From contig JBIITN010000009.1 in NCBI GenBank assembly GCA_044340485.1, positions 1-64,000 on the forward strand: a stretch of DNA of 64,000 nt, given 5' to 3'. Shown piece by piece: positions 25,805-34,845 of this stretch (its first letter is position 1; each line of letters opens with the position of its first letter). The notes beneath the pieces are model-generated. The model was not told where the DNA came from. It was given only the letters and a program-made list of their open reading frames with translations, and did no database searches. Made by a program: the position numbers and the translations under genes. Origin of the DNA: UBA2093 sp044340485. Lineage in GTDB: Bacteria; Actinomycetota; Acidimicrobiia; Acidimicrobiales; Ilumatobacteraceae.

Positions 25805-26127
25805 TCAGCCTCATCGCTGCCATTGAACCCACCACAACGTGGTACTTGCTTCTTGCAGCCGCACTGTTTGGTATCGGAACGCTCGGTGTAATGGTGCGTC
25901 GCAATCCGCTCATTATTTTCATGTGCATCGAGCTCATGTTGAATGCGGTCAACCTCACATTCGTGGCTCTTGCAACGTCTATCGGCAACATCGATGGCCA
26001 AACTGCTGTCTTCTTTGTGCTGGTAGTTGCCGCAGCCGAAGTAGTCGTCGGACTAGGAATCATTGTTTCGATCATGCGCCGTCGCACCGGTGCCACCGTC
26101 GATGATCTATCGGTGTTGAAGGGATAA
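25801..26127 (+). CDS. nuoK: NADH-quinone oxidoreductase subunit K (complex 1)
   Basis: A 108-residue, three-helix proton-path subunit (ND4L family) starting at GTG 25801. The glutamates of the second and third helices are present in FMCIELMLNAVNL and VAAAEVVVGLGI. An N-terminal extension of about 9 residues relative to many homologues precedes the first helix. Confidence 0.95.
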   Translation: MISLIAAIEPTTTWYLLLAAALFGIGTLGVMVRRNPLIIFMCIELMLNAVNLTFVALATSIGNIDGQTAVFFVLVVAAAEVVVGLGIIVSIMRRRTGATVDDLSVLKG

Positions 26128-26132
26128 CACTC

Positions 26133-28043
26133 ATGATGGACCTCGCCTGGCTTATCCCTGCATTTCCGCTGGCCGGATTTCTGCTGATCTTCTTATTTGG
26201 GCGCAAACTCGGTGAACCATTCGCCGGAGTGGTCGCCACATTGATGACAGCTGCGGCTTTTGTTGTCACGGCATTCGTCTATCTCGATATGGTGACTAGC
26301 CCAGAAGCAGAACGCACAAGTGTCATCAACTTGTTCTCATGGGTTCCAGTAGCCAATCTTCAGGTAGATCTCGCATTTTTAATCGACCCATTAAGTATCA
26401 CGATGGCTTTGTTCGTCACAGGTATTGGTTCGCTCATTCATTTGTATGCGATTGGCTACATGCACGGAGATCCGAAGTTTTCAAAGTTCTTCTTGTACCT
26501 GAACCTGTTTGTTTTCTCCATGCTCATGCTGGTGATGGGTGAGAACCTGCTCGTAACTTTCCTTGGGTGGGAAGGCGTGGGTGCCTGTTCGTACTTCCTC
26601 ATCTCTTTCTGGCACACGCGCGATTCCGCTGCAACCGCAGGAAAGAAAGCTTTTGTCACCAACCGCGTTGGTGATTGGGGCGTCATGATGGCGATGTTCC
26701 TTGGCTTTGGTGCTGTTGGGACGTTGTCGTATCAAGCAATGAACAACGCGGCCACAACCGGCGCATTGGCACCAGTGACTGCCACAGCCATTGCACTTAT
26801 GTTGTTCATTGGTGCAGTTGGTAAGAGTGCGCAATTGCCTTTGTATTTCTGGCTTCCCGATGCAATGGAAGGACCAACGCCAGTATCTGCTCTTATTCAC
26901 GCCGCAACAATGGTGACCTCGGGCGTGTTTTTGCTGACTCGTACAAGTCCGATCCTTGCGGTTGCATATGAGTGGGCTCCAACAATCATTGCTGTCGTTG
27001 GAGCAGTCACAGCTTTGTATGCCGCCACCATCGCTGTTGCGCAGACCGACATCAAGAAAGTGTTGGCATACAGCACCGTGTCACAACTTGGCTTCATGTT
27101 TTTGGCTATCGGTTCTGGCGCCTACGTTGCTGCAATTTTCCACATGATCACGCACGCGTTCTTTAAAGCGCTGCTATTCCTTGGTTCTGGTTCTGTTATT
27201 CACGGGATGCATCACGAACAAGACATGCGTCGTATGGGCGCTTTACGCAAGTTGATGCCAGTTACTGCGTTCACTTTCATCATCGGTTGGCTTGCGATTG
27301 CCGGCGTGCCTCCGTTTGCCGGTTTTTGGTCAAAAGACGAAGTACTACTGTTTGCATTTGCGAATAATCGTTTTCTGTATGTGATCGGACTTGTCACCGC
27401 ACTACTCACCGCGTACTACATGACACGCCAAGTCATCATGGTGTTCTTTGGTGAAGCACGTTGGCATGACCACAGTGAAGAGAACGGCGCACACGGTGAT
27501 CACACCCCGCACGAGAGTCCATTCACCATGTTGACGCCACTCATCGTGTTGTCGGTTCTATCTATTGCGGGTGGCGTATTGCAGTTGCCATTTAGTAAGT
27601 CCACGCACTTCCTTGAACACTGGTTACACCCAGTGATCAAAGACAGCGAAGTACACATTGACGGAACATGGGCATACGACAACAAGTGGCTCCTTATGGG
27701 AGTGGCGATCGTTGTGGCAACGGCCGGAATCGTCTTGTCTGTTCTTGTCTATTCCAAGAAGAAAATCACAGCCGTCGAGCCCGCCATCCTCGAGCAGGGT
27801 TGGTACTACGACAAAGCAGTTTCCTCATTTGTCGGTGGTCCCGGAAAAACAGCATTCTCGGCAGTCACCATGTTTGATGCCAAAGTTGTCGACGGCGCCG
27901 TGAACGGCAGCGGAATCGGTGTGCGTTCACTGAGTGGTCTGATGCGCAAACTACAAACAGGCATGGTTCGTTCGTACACAGTGATCATCGGAATTGGCGT
28001 TATAGCAATTCTTGTGTGGTTCTTCGTGAGGGGAGTGATCTGA
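26133..28043 (+). CDS. nuoL: NADH-quinone oxidoreductase subunit L (complex 1)
   Basis: A 636-residue antiporter-like subunit (ND5 family) that ends the proton-pumping arm and carries the long lateral helix. LTFLGWEGVGACSYFLISFW with the essential Glu, the GKSAQLPLYFWLPDAMEGPTPVSALIHAATMV block, and DIKKVLAYSTVSQLG are all intact. A modest His-containing loop (HDHSEENGAHGDH, about residue 445) sits where Nuo2 has a long His repeat. It overlaps the nuoM start by one base. Confidence 0.96.
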   Translation: MMDLAWLIPAFPLAGFLLIFLFGRKLGEPFAGVVATLMTAAAFVVTAFVYLDMVTSPEAERTSVINLFSWVPVANLQVDLAFLIDPLSITMALFVTGIGSLIHLYAIGYMHGDPKFSKFFLYLNLFVFSMLMLVMGENLLVTFLGWEGVGACSYFLISFWHTRDSAATAGKKAFVTNRVGDWGVMMAMFLGFGAVGTLSYQAMNNAATTGALAPVTATAIALMLFIGAVGKSAQLPLYFWLPDAMEGPTPVSALIHAATMVTSGVFLLTRTSPILAVAYEWAPTIIAVVGAVTALYAATIAVAQTDIKKVLAYSTVSQLGFMFLAIGSGAYVAAIFHMITHAFFKALLFLGSGSVIHGMHHEQDMRRMGALRKLMPVTAFTFIIGWLAIAGVPPFAGFWSKDEVLLFAFANNRFLYVIGLVTALLTAYYMTRQVIMVFFGEARWHDHSEENGAHGDHTPHESPFTMLTPLIVLSVLSIAGGVLQLPFSKSTHFLEHWLHPVIKDSEVHIDGTWAYDNKWLLMGVAIVVATAGIVLSVLVYSKKKITAVEPAILEQGWYYDKAVSSFVGGPGKTAFSAVTMFDAKVVDGAVNGSGIGVRSLSGLMRKLQTGMVRSYTVIIGIGVIAILVWFFVRGVI

Positions 28044-29659
28044 TGCTCCTTCAAGCCGCCGAATCATCAACGGAACAGTCAATACCGTTTCCTATTCTCA
28101 CCGCGTTGATTTTGGTGCCATTGATTGGCGCCTTCGTCACCATCTTTATCAGCAATCGCCGTCCAGAGTGGGTGAAGTTGTCAGCAGCACTTTTCAGTGT
28201 CACAACCGCTGGCATGTCGATTTGGTTACTGGCCAAGTTCACAACCAGTGATGCCGGATTCCAATTTGTCTCTCGGCACGAGTGGATTGATAGTTGGGGT
28301 ATTTCCTGGCACATCGGTGTTGACGGTATTTCGCTCTTTCTCGTAGTACTGACCGGATTGTTGTTCCCACTCGTTATTTTGGGGATTGATCCGCACCACG
28401 ACGAAAAGCGTTACCTCGGTTGGATGTTGTTGCTTGAAGCAGGCGTGATGGGAAGTTTCCTCAGCCTCGATCTCTTCTTGTTCTTTATCTTCTTTGAAAT
28501 TGTTTTGGTACCGATGTATTTCCTCATCGGTGGTTGGGGATACGACAAACGCATTTACGCTGCGACCAAGTTCTTCCTGTACACCATGTTTGGTTCGGCA
28601 TTCATGCTGGTGGGCATCATCGCTACCGCAGTACTTGCCCGTCGCGACCTCGGCTATCTCACATTCGACCTTGTCGACATCGCAGAGAATGCCAATTTCG
28701 CGGTGAACACCGGGCGTTGGTTGTTCCTTGCCTTCGCGATTGCCTTTGCGGTGAAGGTTCCGCTGTTCCCACTGCACACGTGGTTGCCCGACGCACACAC
28801 GCAAGCGCCAACTGGCGGGTCAGTGATCTTGGCCGGAGTGTTGCTGAAGTTGGGAACCTATGGCTTCTTGCGGTTTGGTTTGTATTTGTTCCCCGAAGCA
28901 TCAGTGTGGTTTAAGCCCGTGATGTTCACACTCGCCACAATTGGCATCATCTACGGTGCGATCGCAGCCACGATGCAGACCGACTTGAAGCGACTTGTGG
29001 CGTACTCGTCAGTGGCTCACCTTGGTTTCATTGTGCTCGGAACATTCGCACTTACCGATCAGGCAGTAAGCGGTGGCGTGTTGCAGATGATCAACCACGG
29101 TATTTCAACTGGCGCTTTGTTCTTGTTGGTCGGCATGATCTACGAACGTCGTCATACTCGTGCTATTGCTGAGCTTCGCGGTATCCAATCAGTTGCACCT
29201 ATTTTTTCTGCTGCGTTCATGATCGTGATGTTGTCGTCAATCGGTGTTCCTGGTTTAAACGGCTTTGTTGGCGAATTCCTCATACTTATCGGCTCATTTG
29301 AAACAGCTCGTTGGTGGACAGTGGTCGCTGCAACCGGAGTGATCTTGGCTGCCTTGTACTTACTGTGGGCGTACCAGCGTGTATTTCATGGTGAACCCGA
29401 CGAAGCAAACTCATCGTTCCCGGAACTTCGTCCAAAGGAAGCAGCACTTCTTCTCGTGTTCATTGCCGGAATCATTTTCAATGGTGTGTATCCAAAGCCG
29501 ATGCTCGATCGCATTAACCCTGCTGTCGACAAACTCATCACCCATGTTGAGGAGCGTTCTGATTATTCGCGTCCCGCGCCTGTTGTGTACGAAATAAAGG
29601 ACACCGGTTACGACAAAGAGAGCAAAGACAACAAAGACAGCAAAGAAGGTGATCACTAA
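28043..29659 (+). CDS. nuoM: NADH-quinone oxidoreductase subunit M (complex 1)
   Basis: ATG 28043, overlapping the nuoL stop (TGATG), gives 538 residues; an ORF start 27 bases upstream lies within nuoL. It is the second antiporter-like subunit (ND4 family), with fourteen helices predicted. FEIVLVPMYFLIGGWG carries the conserved Glu, and KVPLFPLHTWLPDAHTQAPT the signature proton-channel region. The C-terminus ends in a Lys/Asp-rich tail. Confidence 0.95.
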   Translation: MLLQAAESSTEQSIPFPILTALILVPLIGAFVTIFISNRRPEWVKLSAALFSVTTAGMSIWLLAKFTTSDAGFQFVSRHEWIDSWGISWHIGVDGISLFLVVLTGLLFPLVILGIDPHHDEKRYLGWMLLLEAGVMGSFLSLDLFLFFIFFEIVLVPMYFLIGGWGYDKRIYAATKFFLYTMFGSAFMLVGIIATAVLARRDLGYLTFDLVDIAENANFAVNTGRWLFLAFAIAFAVKVPLFPLHTWLPDAHTQAPTGGSVILAGVLLKLGTYGFLRFGLYLFPEASVWFKPVMFTLATIGIIYGAIAATMQTDLKRLVAYSSVAHLGFIVLGTFALTDQAVSGGVLQMINHGISTGALFLLVGMIYERRHTRAIAELRGIQSVAPIFSAAFMIVMLSSIGVPGLNGFVGEFLILIGSFETARWWTVVAATGVILAALYLLWAYQRVFHGEPDEANSSFPELRPKEAALLLVFIAGIIFNGVYPKPMLDRINPAVDKLITHVEERSDYSRPAPVVYEIKDTGYDKESKDNKDSKEGDH

Positions 29660-31164
29660 TGAACGCGATCATTGCTGAAACACTTGTTGCGCCGAGCATC
29701 CCGTGGGTCGACCTCACTCCACTTCTCATTTTGTTGGGTGGTGCATCGTTCCTTCTTCTTGCCGGCTCGCTTGTGCCACGTTGGCCACGCGGTGGGTATG
29801 CAGTGGTTGCTGCCGGTTCTGCAATTGCGGCTGCGATCATGTCAATGATCAAGTGGAACAACCTTGGTTATGACCCTGCCGAATCTGTTTTGTCTGGGGC
29901 AATCAACATTGATCGTTTTGCAGTGTTTGGTTGGATCACTATCTCTATTGCAATAGTTCTGGTGTCATTTATTACACACGACTATCTCGTGCGCGAAGAT
30001 CAAGATGGTCCCGAGGTGTATGCGTTGTATCTCACAGCTGCTATCGGTGGATATGTGATGACAGCCGCCGGTGATCTCATTGTGTTGTTCCTCGGTCTGG
30101 AAATCTTGAGCTTGTCGCTGTACATCCTTGCGGCTAGTAACCGTCGCCGTGAAGAAAGCCAAGAAGCGGGTCTGAAGTACTTCATTCTTGGCGGTTTCTC
30201 ATCTGCATTTTTGCTGTATGGCATCGCTCTTCTCTACGGAGCCACCGGCACCACCAAGTTGGATGGTATCGCCACAGTGCTAAATGAAACCGTGTCGGTC
30301 CAGCGCGTCGATGCGCTCTTGCTCATTGGTATTGCGCTGCTACTTGTTGGACTCGCGTTCAAAATCGCTGCAGTGCCATTTCATGTATGGACGCCCGATG
30401 TGTATCAAGGCTCACCATCACCCGTTACCGCGTTTATGGCATCAGCCGGCAAGGTTGCAGCATTCGCAGCGCTTCTTCGCATTTTGGTGACCGCACTCGA
30501 ACGTCGTGTTGACGACTGGCGCCCAGTGATCTGGGTGCTCGCCGTACTGACGATGGTGATTGGCTCGATTCTTGCTGTCGTGCAAACCGATGTGAAGCGC
30601 ATGCTTGCGTTTTCTTCAATCAGCCACGCGGGCTTCTTATTGATTGGTGTTGAAGCCGCTGGTCACGTTGGCGATACAAACGGCTTGCCATCAACAATGA
30701 CCTACCTCATGTTGTACACCGTCATGGTGATCGGATCATTTGCTGTTGTCACAGTTGTGGCTGCAGATCGCAATGGTGGAACATCACTCACCGACATGCG
30801 TGGGATTGGAAAGAATCGTCCGGCACTTGCACTTGCATTTACTGTCTTTTTGCTCGCTCAAGCCGGCGTTCCGCTCACCAGCGGATTCATTGCCAAATTT
30901 GGCGTGATTCAAGCAGCAGTAAAGGTTGATTCATATGCAATCGCAATCATTGCGATGCTGTCTGCTGTTGTTGGTGCGTTTGTGTACCTTCGCATCATCG
31001 TGTCGATGTGGTTGGAAGATTCAGATGATGTCCCTGCGGTTCGCGTGCCGTTCGCGAGTGGACTCGTGATTACAGCAGCAGTGATTTTCACCTTGTTAGT
31101 CGGAGTGTTCCCCAGCTGGCTCCTTGACGCAACGGATCTAGTGACTGCCGTGTATTCCGGTTAA
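29659..31164 (+). CDS. nuoN: NADH-quinone oxidoreductase subunit N (complex 1)
   Basis: A 501-residue antiporter-like subunit (ND2 family) and last gene of the first nuo cluster. LFLGLEILSLSLYILAASNRRR and FKIAAVPFHVWTPDVYQGSPSPVTAFMA are typical. Its start overlaps the nuoM stop (TAATG). The last 27 bases overlap the 3' end of the convergent ilvA gene, and no terminator hairpin is visible between them. Confidence 0.95.
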   Translation: MNAIIAETLVAPSIPWVDLTPLLILLGGASFLLLAGSLVPRWPRGGYAVVAAGSAIAAAIMSMIKWNNLGYDPAESVLSGAINIDRFAVFGWITISIAIVLVSFITHDYLVREDQDGPEVYALYLTAAIGGYVMTAAGDLIVLFLGLEILSLSLYILAASNRRREESQEAGLKYFILGGFSSAFLLYGIALLYGATGTTKLDGIATVLNETVSVQRVDALLLIGIALLLVGLAFKIAAVPFHVWTPDVYQGSPSPVTAFMASAGKVAAFAALLRILVTALERRVDDWRPVIWVLAVLTMVIGSILAVVQTDVKRMLAFSSISHAGFLLIGVEAAGHVGDTNGLPSTMTYLMLYTVMVIGSFAVVTVVAADRNGGTSLTDMRGIGKNRPALALAFTVFLLAQAGVPLTSGFIAKFGVIQAAVKVDSYAIAIIAMLSAVVGAFVYLRIIVSMWLEDSDDVPAVRVPFASGLVITAAVIFTLLVGVFPSWLLDATDLVTAVYSG

Positions 31165-32382
31165 TTGCACCGGGTCCACTTCATAGCCAGCAGCGCGCGC
31201 CGCGGCCATCACTGTTTGACCGTGATCGGTTCCGCGCACTTCCAACACAACCTGTACACCTGTTTCACGCACGTGTAAGTCGACACCTTCACGCACGTGT
31301 TCTACTTCAATTAGGTTCGCACCGCTTTCAGCAAAGATTGTGAGAAGTCGTGCAAGTCCGCCAGGTCGATCCGAGATACGACAGAACACAATGAGTCTGC
31401 GTCCACGTTGTGTTTCATGTCGACGAATGAGGTTGGGAACAAGCCCAAGATCCACATTGCCACCCGATAACACCACACAAGTAGTTCCTTTTGATGCAGG
31501 TGCAACAGCACCGGTTAACAACGCAGATAGCCCGACAGCGCCGCCACCTTCGACATACAACTTTGAGCGATCCATGAGAAACACCATTGCGTCTGCAACT
31601 GAATCTTCATCAACGGTGACTACATGATCTACCCACTTTTCAATAAGTGGTTTAGTGATCTGCCCTGGTTTTTTCACCGCGATTCCATCGGCAAGCGTGG
31701 CGATCGGTCCGCTAGCTGGCTGCATTCCTGCATACGGCGCACAACTTGCTACCTGCACACCAACAACTACAACATCTGGCCGAGCTGACTTCAACGCAAT
31801 TGCTGCGCCCGAGGTGAGACCTCCACCGCCAAGTGGAATAAGAACCAGCGAAACATCAGCGATGTCTTCTAATAGTTCAAGTCCGAGTGTGCCCTGTCCG
31901 GCAATGACATCGACATCATCAAATGGATGACAAAACACCATGTTGGCTTCTTGTGCTCGCTGTTGCGCAGCGATGATCGCATCATCAAGTGAATCACCGC
32001 CTTCAATTAACTCGGCACCGTATCCGCGGCATGCTTCCATCTTTGAGAGCGAGGCACCAGACGGAACAAAGATCTCGCACCGAACACCAAAATGTTTGGC
32101 GGCGAACGCGAGTGCTTGGGCGTGATTGCCGGCACTGCCCGCAGTGACTCCGTTTTTGGCTCGATCACCTAAACGCTGCAACTTGTTCATCGCCCCACGA
32201 ATCTTGAACGACCCAGTACGTTGCAGATTTTCCGCCTTGAACACGATCGGTGCAGCGAAGTGATCAGACAGCGCCGCCGATTCGGTGATGGGGGTGTGCT
32301 TGATGATCCCCACCCCCGCGGTACGGGCAGCGACAATGTCGGCAACCGATACTTCTGCGGTGCCTCTTTCTTTGTCACTCAT
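31138..32382 (-). CDS. ilvA: threonine ammonia-lyase with C-terminal ACT domain
   Basis: A 414-residue PLP enzyme that deaminates threonine to 2-oxobutanoate, feeding isoleucine synthesis or threonine breakdown. Lys60 in TGSFKIRGAMNK is the PLP lysine; SAGNHAQALA and LIPLGGGGLTSG bind the phosphate. The C-terminal 85 residues (about 325-410) have the single ACT-like regulatory domain of the shorter ilvA subfamily. It is divergent from the amidotransferase gene with only 20 bases between starts, and its stop lies 27 bases inside nuoN. Confidence 0.93.
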   Translation of the reverse strand: MSDKERGTAEVSVADIVAARTAGVGIIKHTPITESAALSDHFAAPIVFKAENLQRTGSFKIRGAMNKLQRLGDRAKNGVTAGSAGNHAQALAFAAKHFGVRCEIFVPSGASLSKMEACRGYGAELIEGGDSLDDAIIAAQQRAQEANMVFCHPFDDVDVIAGQGTLGLELLEDIADVSLVLIPLGGGGLTSGAAIALKSARPDVVVVGVQVASCAPYAGMQPASGPIATLADGIAVKKPGQITKPLIEKWVDHVVTVDEDSVADAMVFLMDRSKLYVEGGGAVGLSALLTGAVAPASKGTTCVVLSGGNVDLGLVPNLIRRHETQRGRRLIVFCRISDRPGGLARLLTIFAESGANLIEVEHVREGVDLHVRETGVQVVLEVRGTDHGQTVMAAARAAGYEVDPVQLTGIHGSH

Positions 32383-32402
32383 GCATCGCCTACGGTACTT
32401 CT

Positions 32403-33116
32403 GTGCGCGCGCTTCTTCTTGCTAATCGAAGTGACTGTGATCCAGGTCTTGTGGGGTCGGCCCTACGTGCCCGCGGCTATAGCTTCACCGAGTATCTACG
32501 TGAAGACCACGGCATCTGGTTGCCCGATGTTTCCCCCGAATCGGTGAGTCGGGCACTGATGGGAGCCGATGTGATTGTGGCCATGGGATCTGGCTGGTCG
32601 ACCTATTGGCCCGCAGTTGCAGAGCCTGTTGCTAGCGAAGCCGCGCTCTTACGAGAGGCCCATCGGCGTGAGATTCCTGTGTTGGGTATTTGTTTCGGGG
32701 CACAAATGTTGTCCACAGCACTTGGGGGAACTGTGGACAAGACTCTGCACCCCGAGATCGGCTGGCACGAGGTGGAACCGACTGAAAGTTTCGCGGCACA
32801 GCGGACTCAGGGAATTTTGGGTCCCTGGATGCAGTGGCATTACGACCGTTTTTCGGTGCCTGACGGCTTTTCGCTTCTTGCCGCATCCCCGGCGGGACCC
32901 CAAATCATCCACCGTGACCGCTCCGTAGGTGTGCAATTTCACCCCGAAGCCAACGAATCAATCGTTGCACGGTGGTGCGAGGGCACCGGGGTCGACGAAC
33001 TTGCAGCGCGCGGAATTGATCCCGTCGAATTATTGGAGCGCACCCGCACAGAGATGGCCACTGCCCCCCAGAGGTGCTCTGCTCTCGTCGACTGGTTCTT
33101 TGACGTCACTGTGTGA
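32403..33116 (+). CDS. class I glutamine amidotransferase-like protein
   Basis: A 237-residue protein starting at GTG 32403. The triad of class I glutamine amidotransferases is readable: Cys97 in GICFGAQ, and His180 and Glu182 in QFHPE. It stands alone with no synthase domain, so the acceptor of the ammonia is unknown; GuaA-like stand-alone GATase domains are the closest group by motif. The start lies only 20 bases from the divergent ilvA start, so the transcript may be nearly leaderless. The nuo2 operon begins 143 bases downstream on the same strand. Confidence 0.85.
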   Translation: MRALLLANRSDCDPGLVGSALRARGYSFTEYLREDHGIWLPDVSPESVSRALMGADVIVAMGSGWSTYWPAVAEPVASEAALLREAHRREIPVLGICFGAQMLSTALGGTVDKTLHPEIGWHEVEPTESFAAQRTQGILGPWMQWHYDRFSVPDGFSLLAASPAGPQIIHRDRSVGVQFHPEANESIVARWCEGTGVDELAARGIDPVELLERTRTEMATAPQRCSALVDWFFDVTV

Positions 33117-33117
33117 C

Positions 33118-33133
33118 CGGGTTGTGCAACCCG
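33118..33133. repeat. 16-base perfect palindrome after the amidotransferase gene
   Basis: CGGGTTG (33118-33124), TG, CAACCCG (33127-33133) is a perfect inverted repeat starting directly after the stop codon. It is flanked by direct repeats TGTGTGACC at 33110-33118 and 33136-33144. It could be a short transcription terminator hairpin or a protein-binding site; no T-run follows, so a classical terminator is not certain. Confidence 0.4.
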
Positions 33134-33186
33134 CATGTGTGACCAAGACGACATCTCACAAAGGCACGAATGACGTGACGCGGCAG

Positions 33187-33203
33187 CTGCAAATTGTTTG
33201 CAG
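33187..33203. promoter_or_regulatory. 17-base perfect palindrome upstream of nuo2; candidate operator
   Basis: CTGCAAA (33187-33193), TTG, TTTGCAG (33197-33203) is a perfect dyad ending 56 bases before the nuoA2 ATG. A TATAGG box (33205-33210) begins one base after it, so a repressor bound there would cover a -35 region if that box is the -10. The promoter assignment is inference. It is the most symmetric short site in the 143-base gap before the second complex I operon. Confidence 0.45.
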
Positions 33204-33259
33204 TTATAGGTGTCCGTGAAGTTGGGGGCTAGATAAGGCTCCGTAGTAGTTTTGTCCCG

Positions 33260-33625
33260 ATGTCTGACTTTCTACGGTCATATCTCACAGTTGTGTGGTT
33301 CGCACTTGCGGCATTTCTCATTGCCTCATTGTTGCTCGGCGTGTCTGCGCTTTTGCGACCCAATAAACCGACGCGAGAAAAACTCCTTTCGTACGAGAGT
33401 GGCGTAGATCCAGTCGGCGACGGTTGGTCACAAAGCCAAGTGCGTTATTACGTGTTCGCACTGTTGTTCGTCATCTTCGACGTGGAAGCAGTTTTCATTT
33501 TCCCATGGGCCACACAGCTTGAGCGTTATGGCAGTTTTGGCCTCGTAGAAATGGGCGTATTTGTTGCAATTCTGTTCCTTGGTTTGATTTACGCATGGCG
33601 CAAGCGCGTCTTGCGTTGGGTGTAG
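33260..33625 (+). CDS. nuoA: NADH-quinone oxidoreductase-type subunit A (complex 2)
   Basis: A 121-residue three-helix subunit, first gene of the second complex I cluster. LLSYESGVDPVGDGWSQSQVRYYVFALLFVIFDVEAVFIFPWA is the conserved block, but the Cys of the mobile loop (YECG in Nuo1) is Ser here (YESG). It shows limited similarity to NuoA1, so this is an old paralogue and not a recent duplicate. A gap of 143 bases with two palindromes precedes it. Confidence 0.95.
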   Translation: MSDFLRSYLTVVWFALAAFLIASLLLGVSALLRPNKPTREKLLSYESGVDPVGDGWSQSQVRYYVFALLFVIFDVEAVFIFPWATQLERYGSFGLVEMGVFVAILFLGLIYAWRKRVLRWV

Positions 33626-33638
33626 TGCGGGAGAACTC

Positions 33639-34211
33639 ATGGGACTTGTTGATCGTGGCCGCTTACCGAAGCCGTTGACGTCGTTGTTCAACCTTGGACG
33701 CTCATACAGCATGTGGGTGTACCAATGGGGACTCGCATGTTGCGCGATTGAAATGGGTGCAGCATTTGGTTCACCTCGTTATGACGTCATGCGCCTTGGT
33801 GTTATTCCCTTGCCTGCATCGCCCCGACAAGCAGACCTAGTTGTGATCTCTGGAACCGTCACCGACAAGATGGCTCCTGCGATCAAGCGTTTATACGAAC
33901 AAATGCCAGAACCCAAATACGTGATCTCGATGGGTAGTTGTGCAAATTGTGGTGGTCCGTATTGGGATAGTTACTCAGTCACTAAAGGTGTCGACCAAAT
34001 TATTCCTGTTGACGTGTACGTACCTGGTTGTCCTCCTCGTCCGGAAGCATTGCTTGAGGGCATTGTGATGTTGCAACAGCGCATCAAGAACGAAGACATG
34101 GGTGCACGTTGGCGTGGCGAAGGAAGCAAGCCAATGGTTTCAAAATCTGCAGCACATGTAGATGGCGAATCAGCAGAGCAGGGAGGTGTTCCCGTTGTCG
34201 TCCAGCACTGA
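33639..34211 (+). CDS. nuoB: NADH-quinone oxidoreductase-type subunit B (complex 2)
   Basis: A 190-residue subunit retaining all N2 cluster ligands: Cys34-Cys35 (GLACCAIEMG), Cys101 (MGSCANCGG) and Cys131 (VPGCPP). A further Cys at 104 is not part of the standard set. A GGGAG ribosome-binding site precedes ATG 33639. Because N2 is intact, the complex should still pass electrons to a site shared with NuoD2. Confidence 0.95.
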   Translation: MGLVDRGRLPKPLTSLFNLGRSYSMWVYQWGLACCAIEMGAAFGSPRYDVMRLGVIPLPASPRQADLVVISGTVTDKMAPAIKRLYEQMPEPKYVISMGSCANCGGPYWDSYSVTKGVDQIIPVDVYVPGCPPRPEALLEGIVMLQQRIKNEDMGARWRGEGSKPMVSKSAAHVDGESAEQGGVPVVVQH

Positions 34212-34845
34212 CACCGAATCAACTCCGATTGTCGACACCGTGCGCGAAGAAGCGCTCGCGCGTCTGTTGAGCGCACTTGGCGACGCAGTGATCGACTCGC
34301 TGATGAAGCCAGGCGACGACATTTGGATTCGTGTGCGTACCGACGCATGGCGACGCACTGCAGAAGCCGCAAAAGTGGCTGGTTTTACCTACTTCTGTTA
34401 TCTCTCTGCGATCGACTGGAAGCCTTCACCTTTCGGGAAAGGTGAAGAAGACCCCACCCAGCCAAAAGCCGAGATTGATCCCACCATTCGTCAGGGATAC
34501 ACAGGCGGTGACACACGTATACAGATGCTTGCGCGGTTAACCGAACCACACACTTCTATTGGTGTTCATTTCAAGTGCGATGTTCCCGACAATGCAGAAG
34601 TAGTTGAGTCGTGGGTGCCTGTTTTTGCGGGAGCCAATTGGCACGAACGCGAAACGTGGGAAATGTTTGGTATTTCATTTGCCGGTCATCCCGATCTTCG
34701 CCACATGTATTTGCCGATGGACTTTGAAGGTTTCCCATTACGCAAAGATTTCCCGTTGCTTGCACGCATTGTGAAGCCATGGCCAGGAATTGTCGATGTT
34801 GAACCATTGCCAGGTGATGGAGATGACGAGGAGAGTGAATCATGA
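34195..34845 (+). CDS. nuoC: NADH-quinone oxidoreductase-type subunit C (complex 2)
   Basis: A 30-kDa-family subunit with the diagnostic WHERETWEMFGISFAGHPDLRHMYLPMDFEGFPLRKDF near the C-terminus. TTG 34195 is preferred as start because GGGAGG lies 8 bases upstream (34181-34186), giving 216 residues and a 17-base overlap with nuoB. An in-frame ATG at 34162 has no such site and would overlap by 50 bases. A Pro/Lys-rich insert (about residues 78-95) is longer than in NuoC1. Confidence 0.93.
   Translation: MSSSTDTESTPIVDTVREEALARLLSALGDAVIDSLMKPGDDIWIRVRTDAWRRTAEAAKVAGFTYFCYLSAIDWKPSPFGKGEEDPTQPKAEIDPTIRQGYTGGDTRIQMLARLTEPHTSIGVHFKCDVPDNAEVVESWVPVFAGANWHERETWEMFGISFAGHPDLRHMYLPMDFEGFPLRKDFPLLARIVKPWPGIVDVEPLPGDGDDEESES

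Noticed and set aside
31138..31164. Frameshift or misassembly where nuoN1 and ilvA overlap
   Set aside because: Both proteins have normal C-termini; a 27-base convergent overlap is ordinary.
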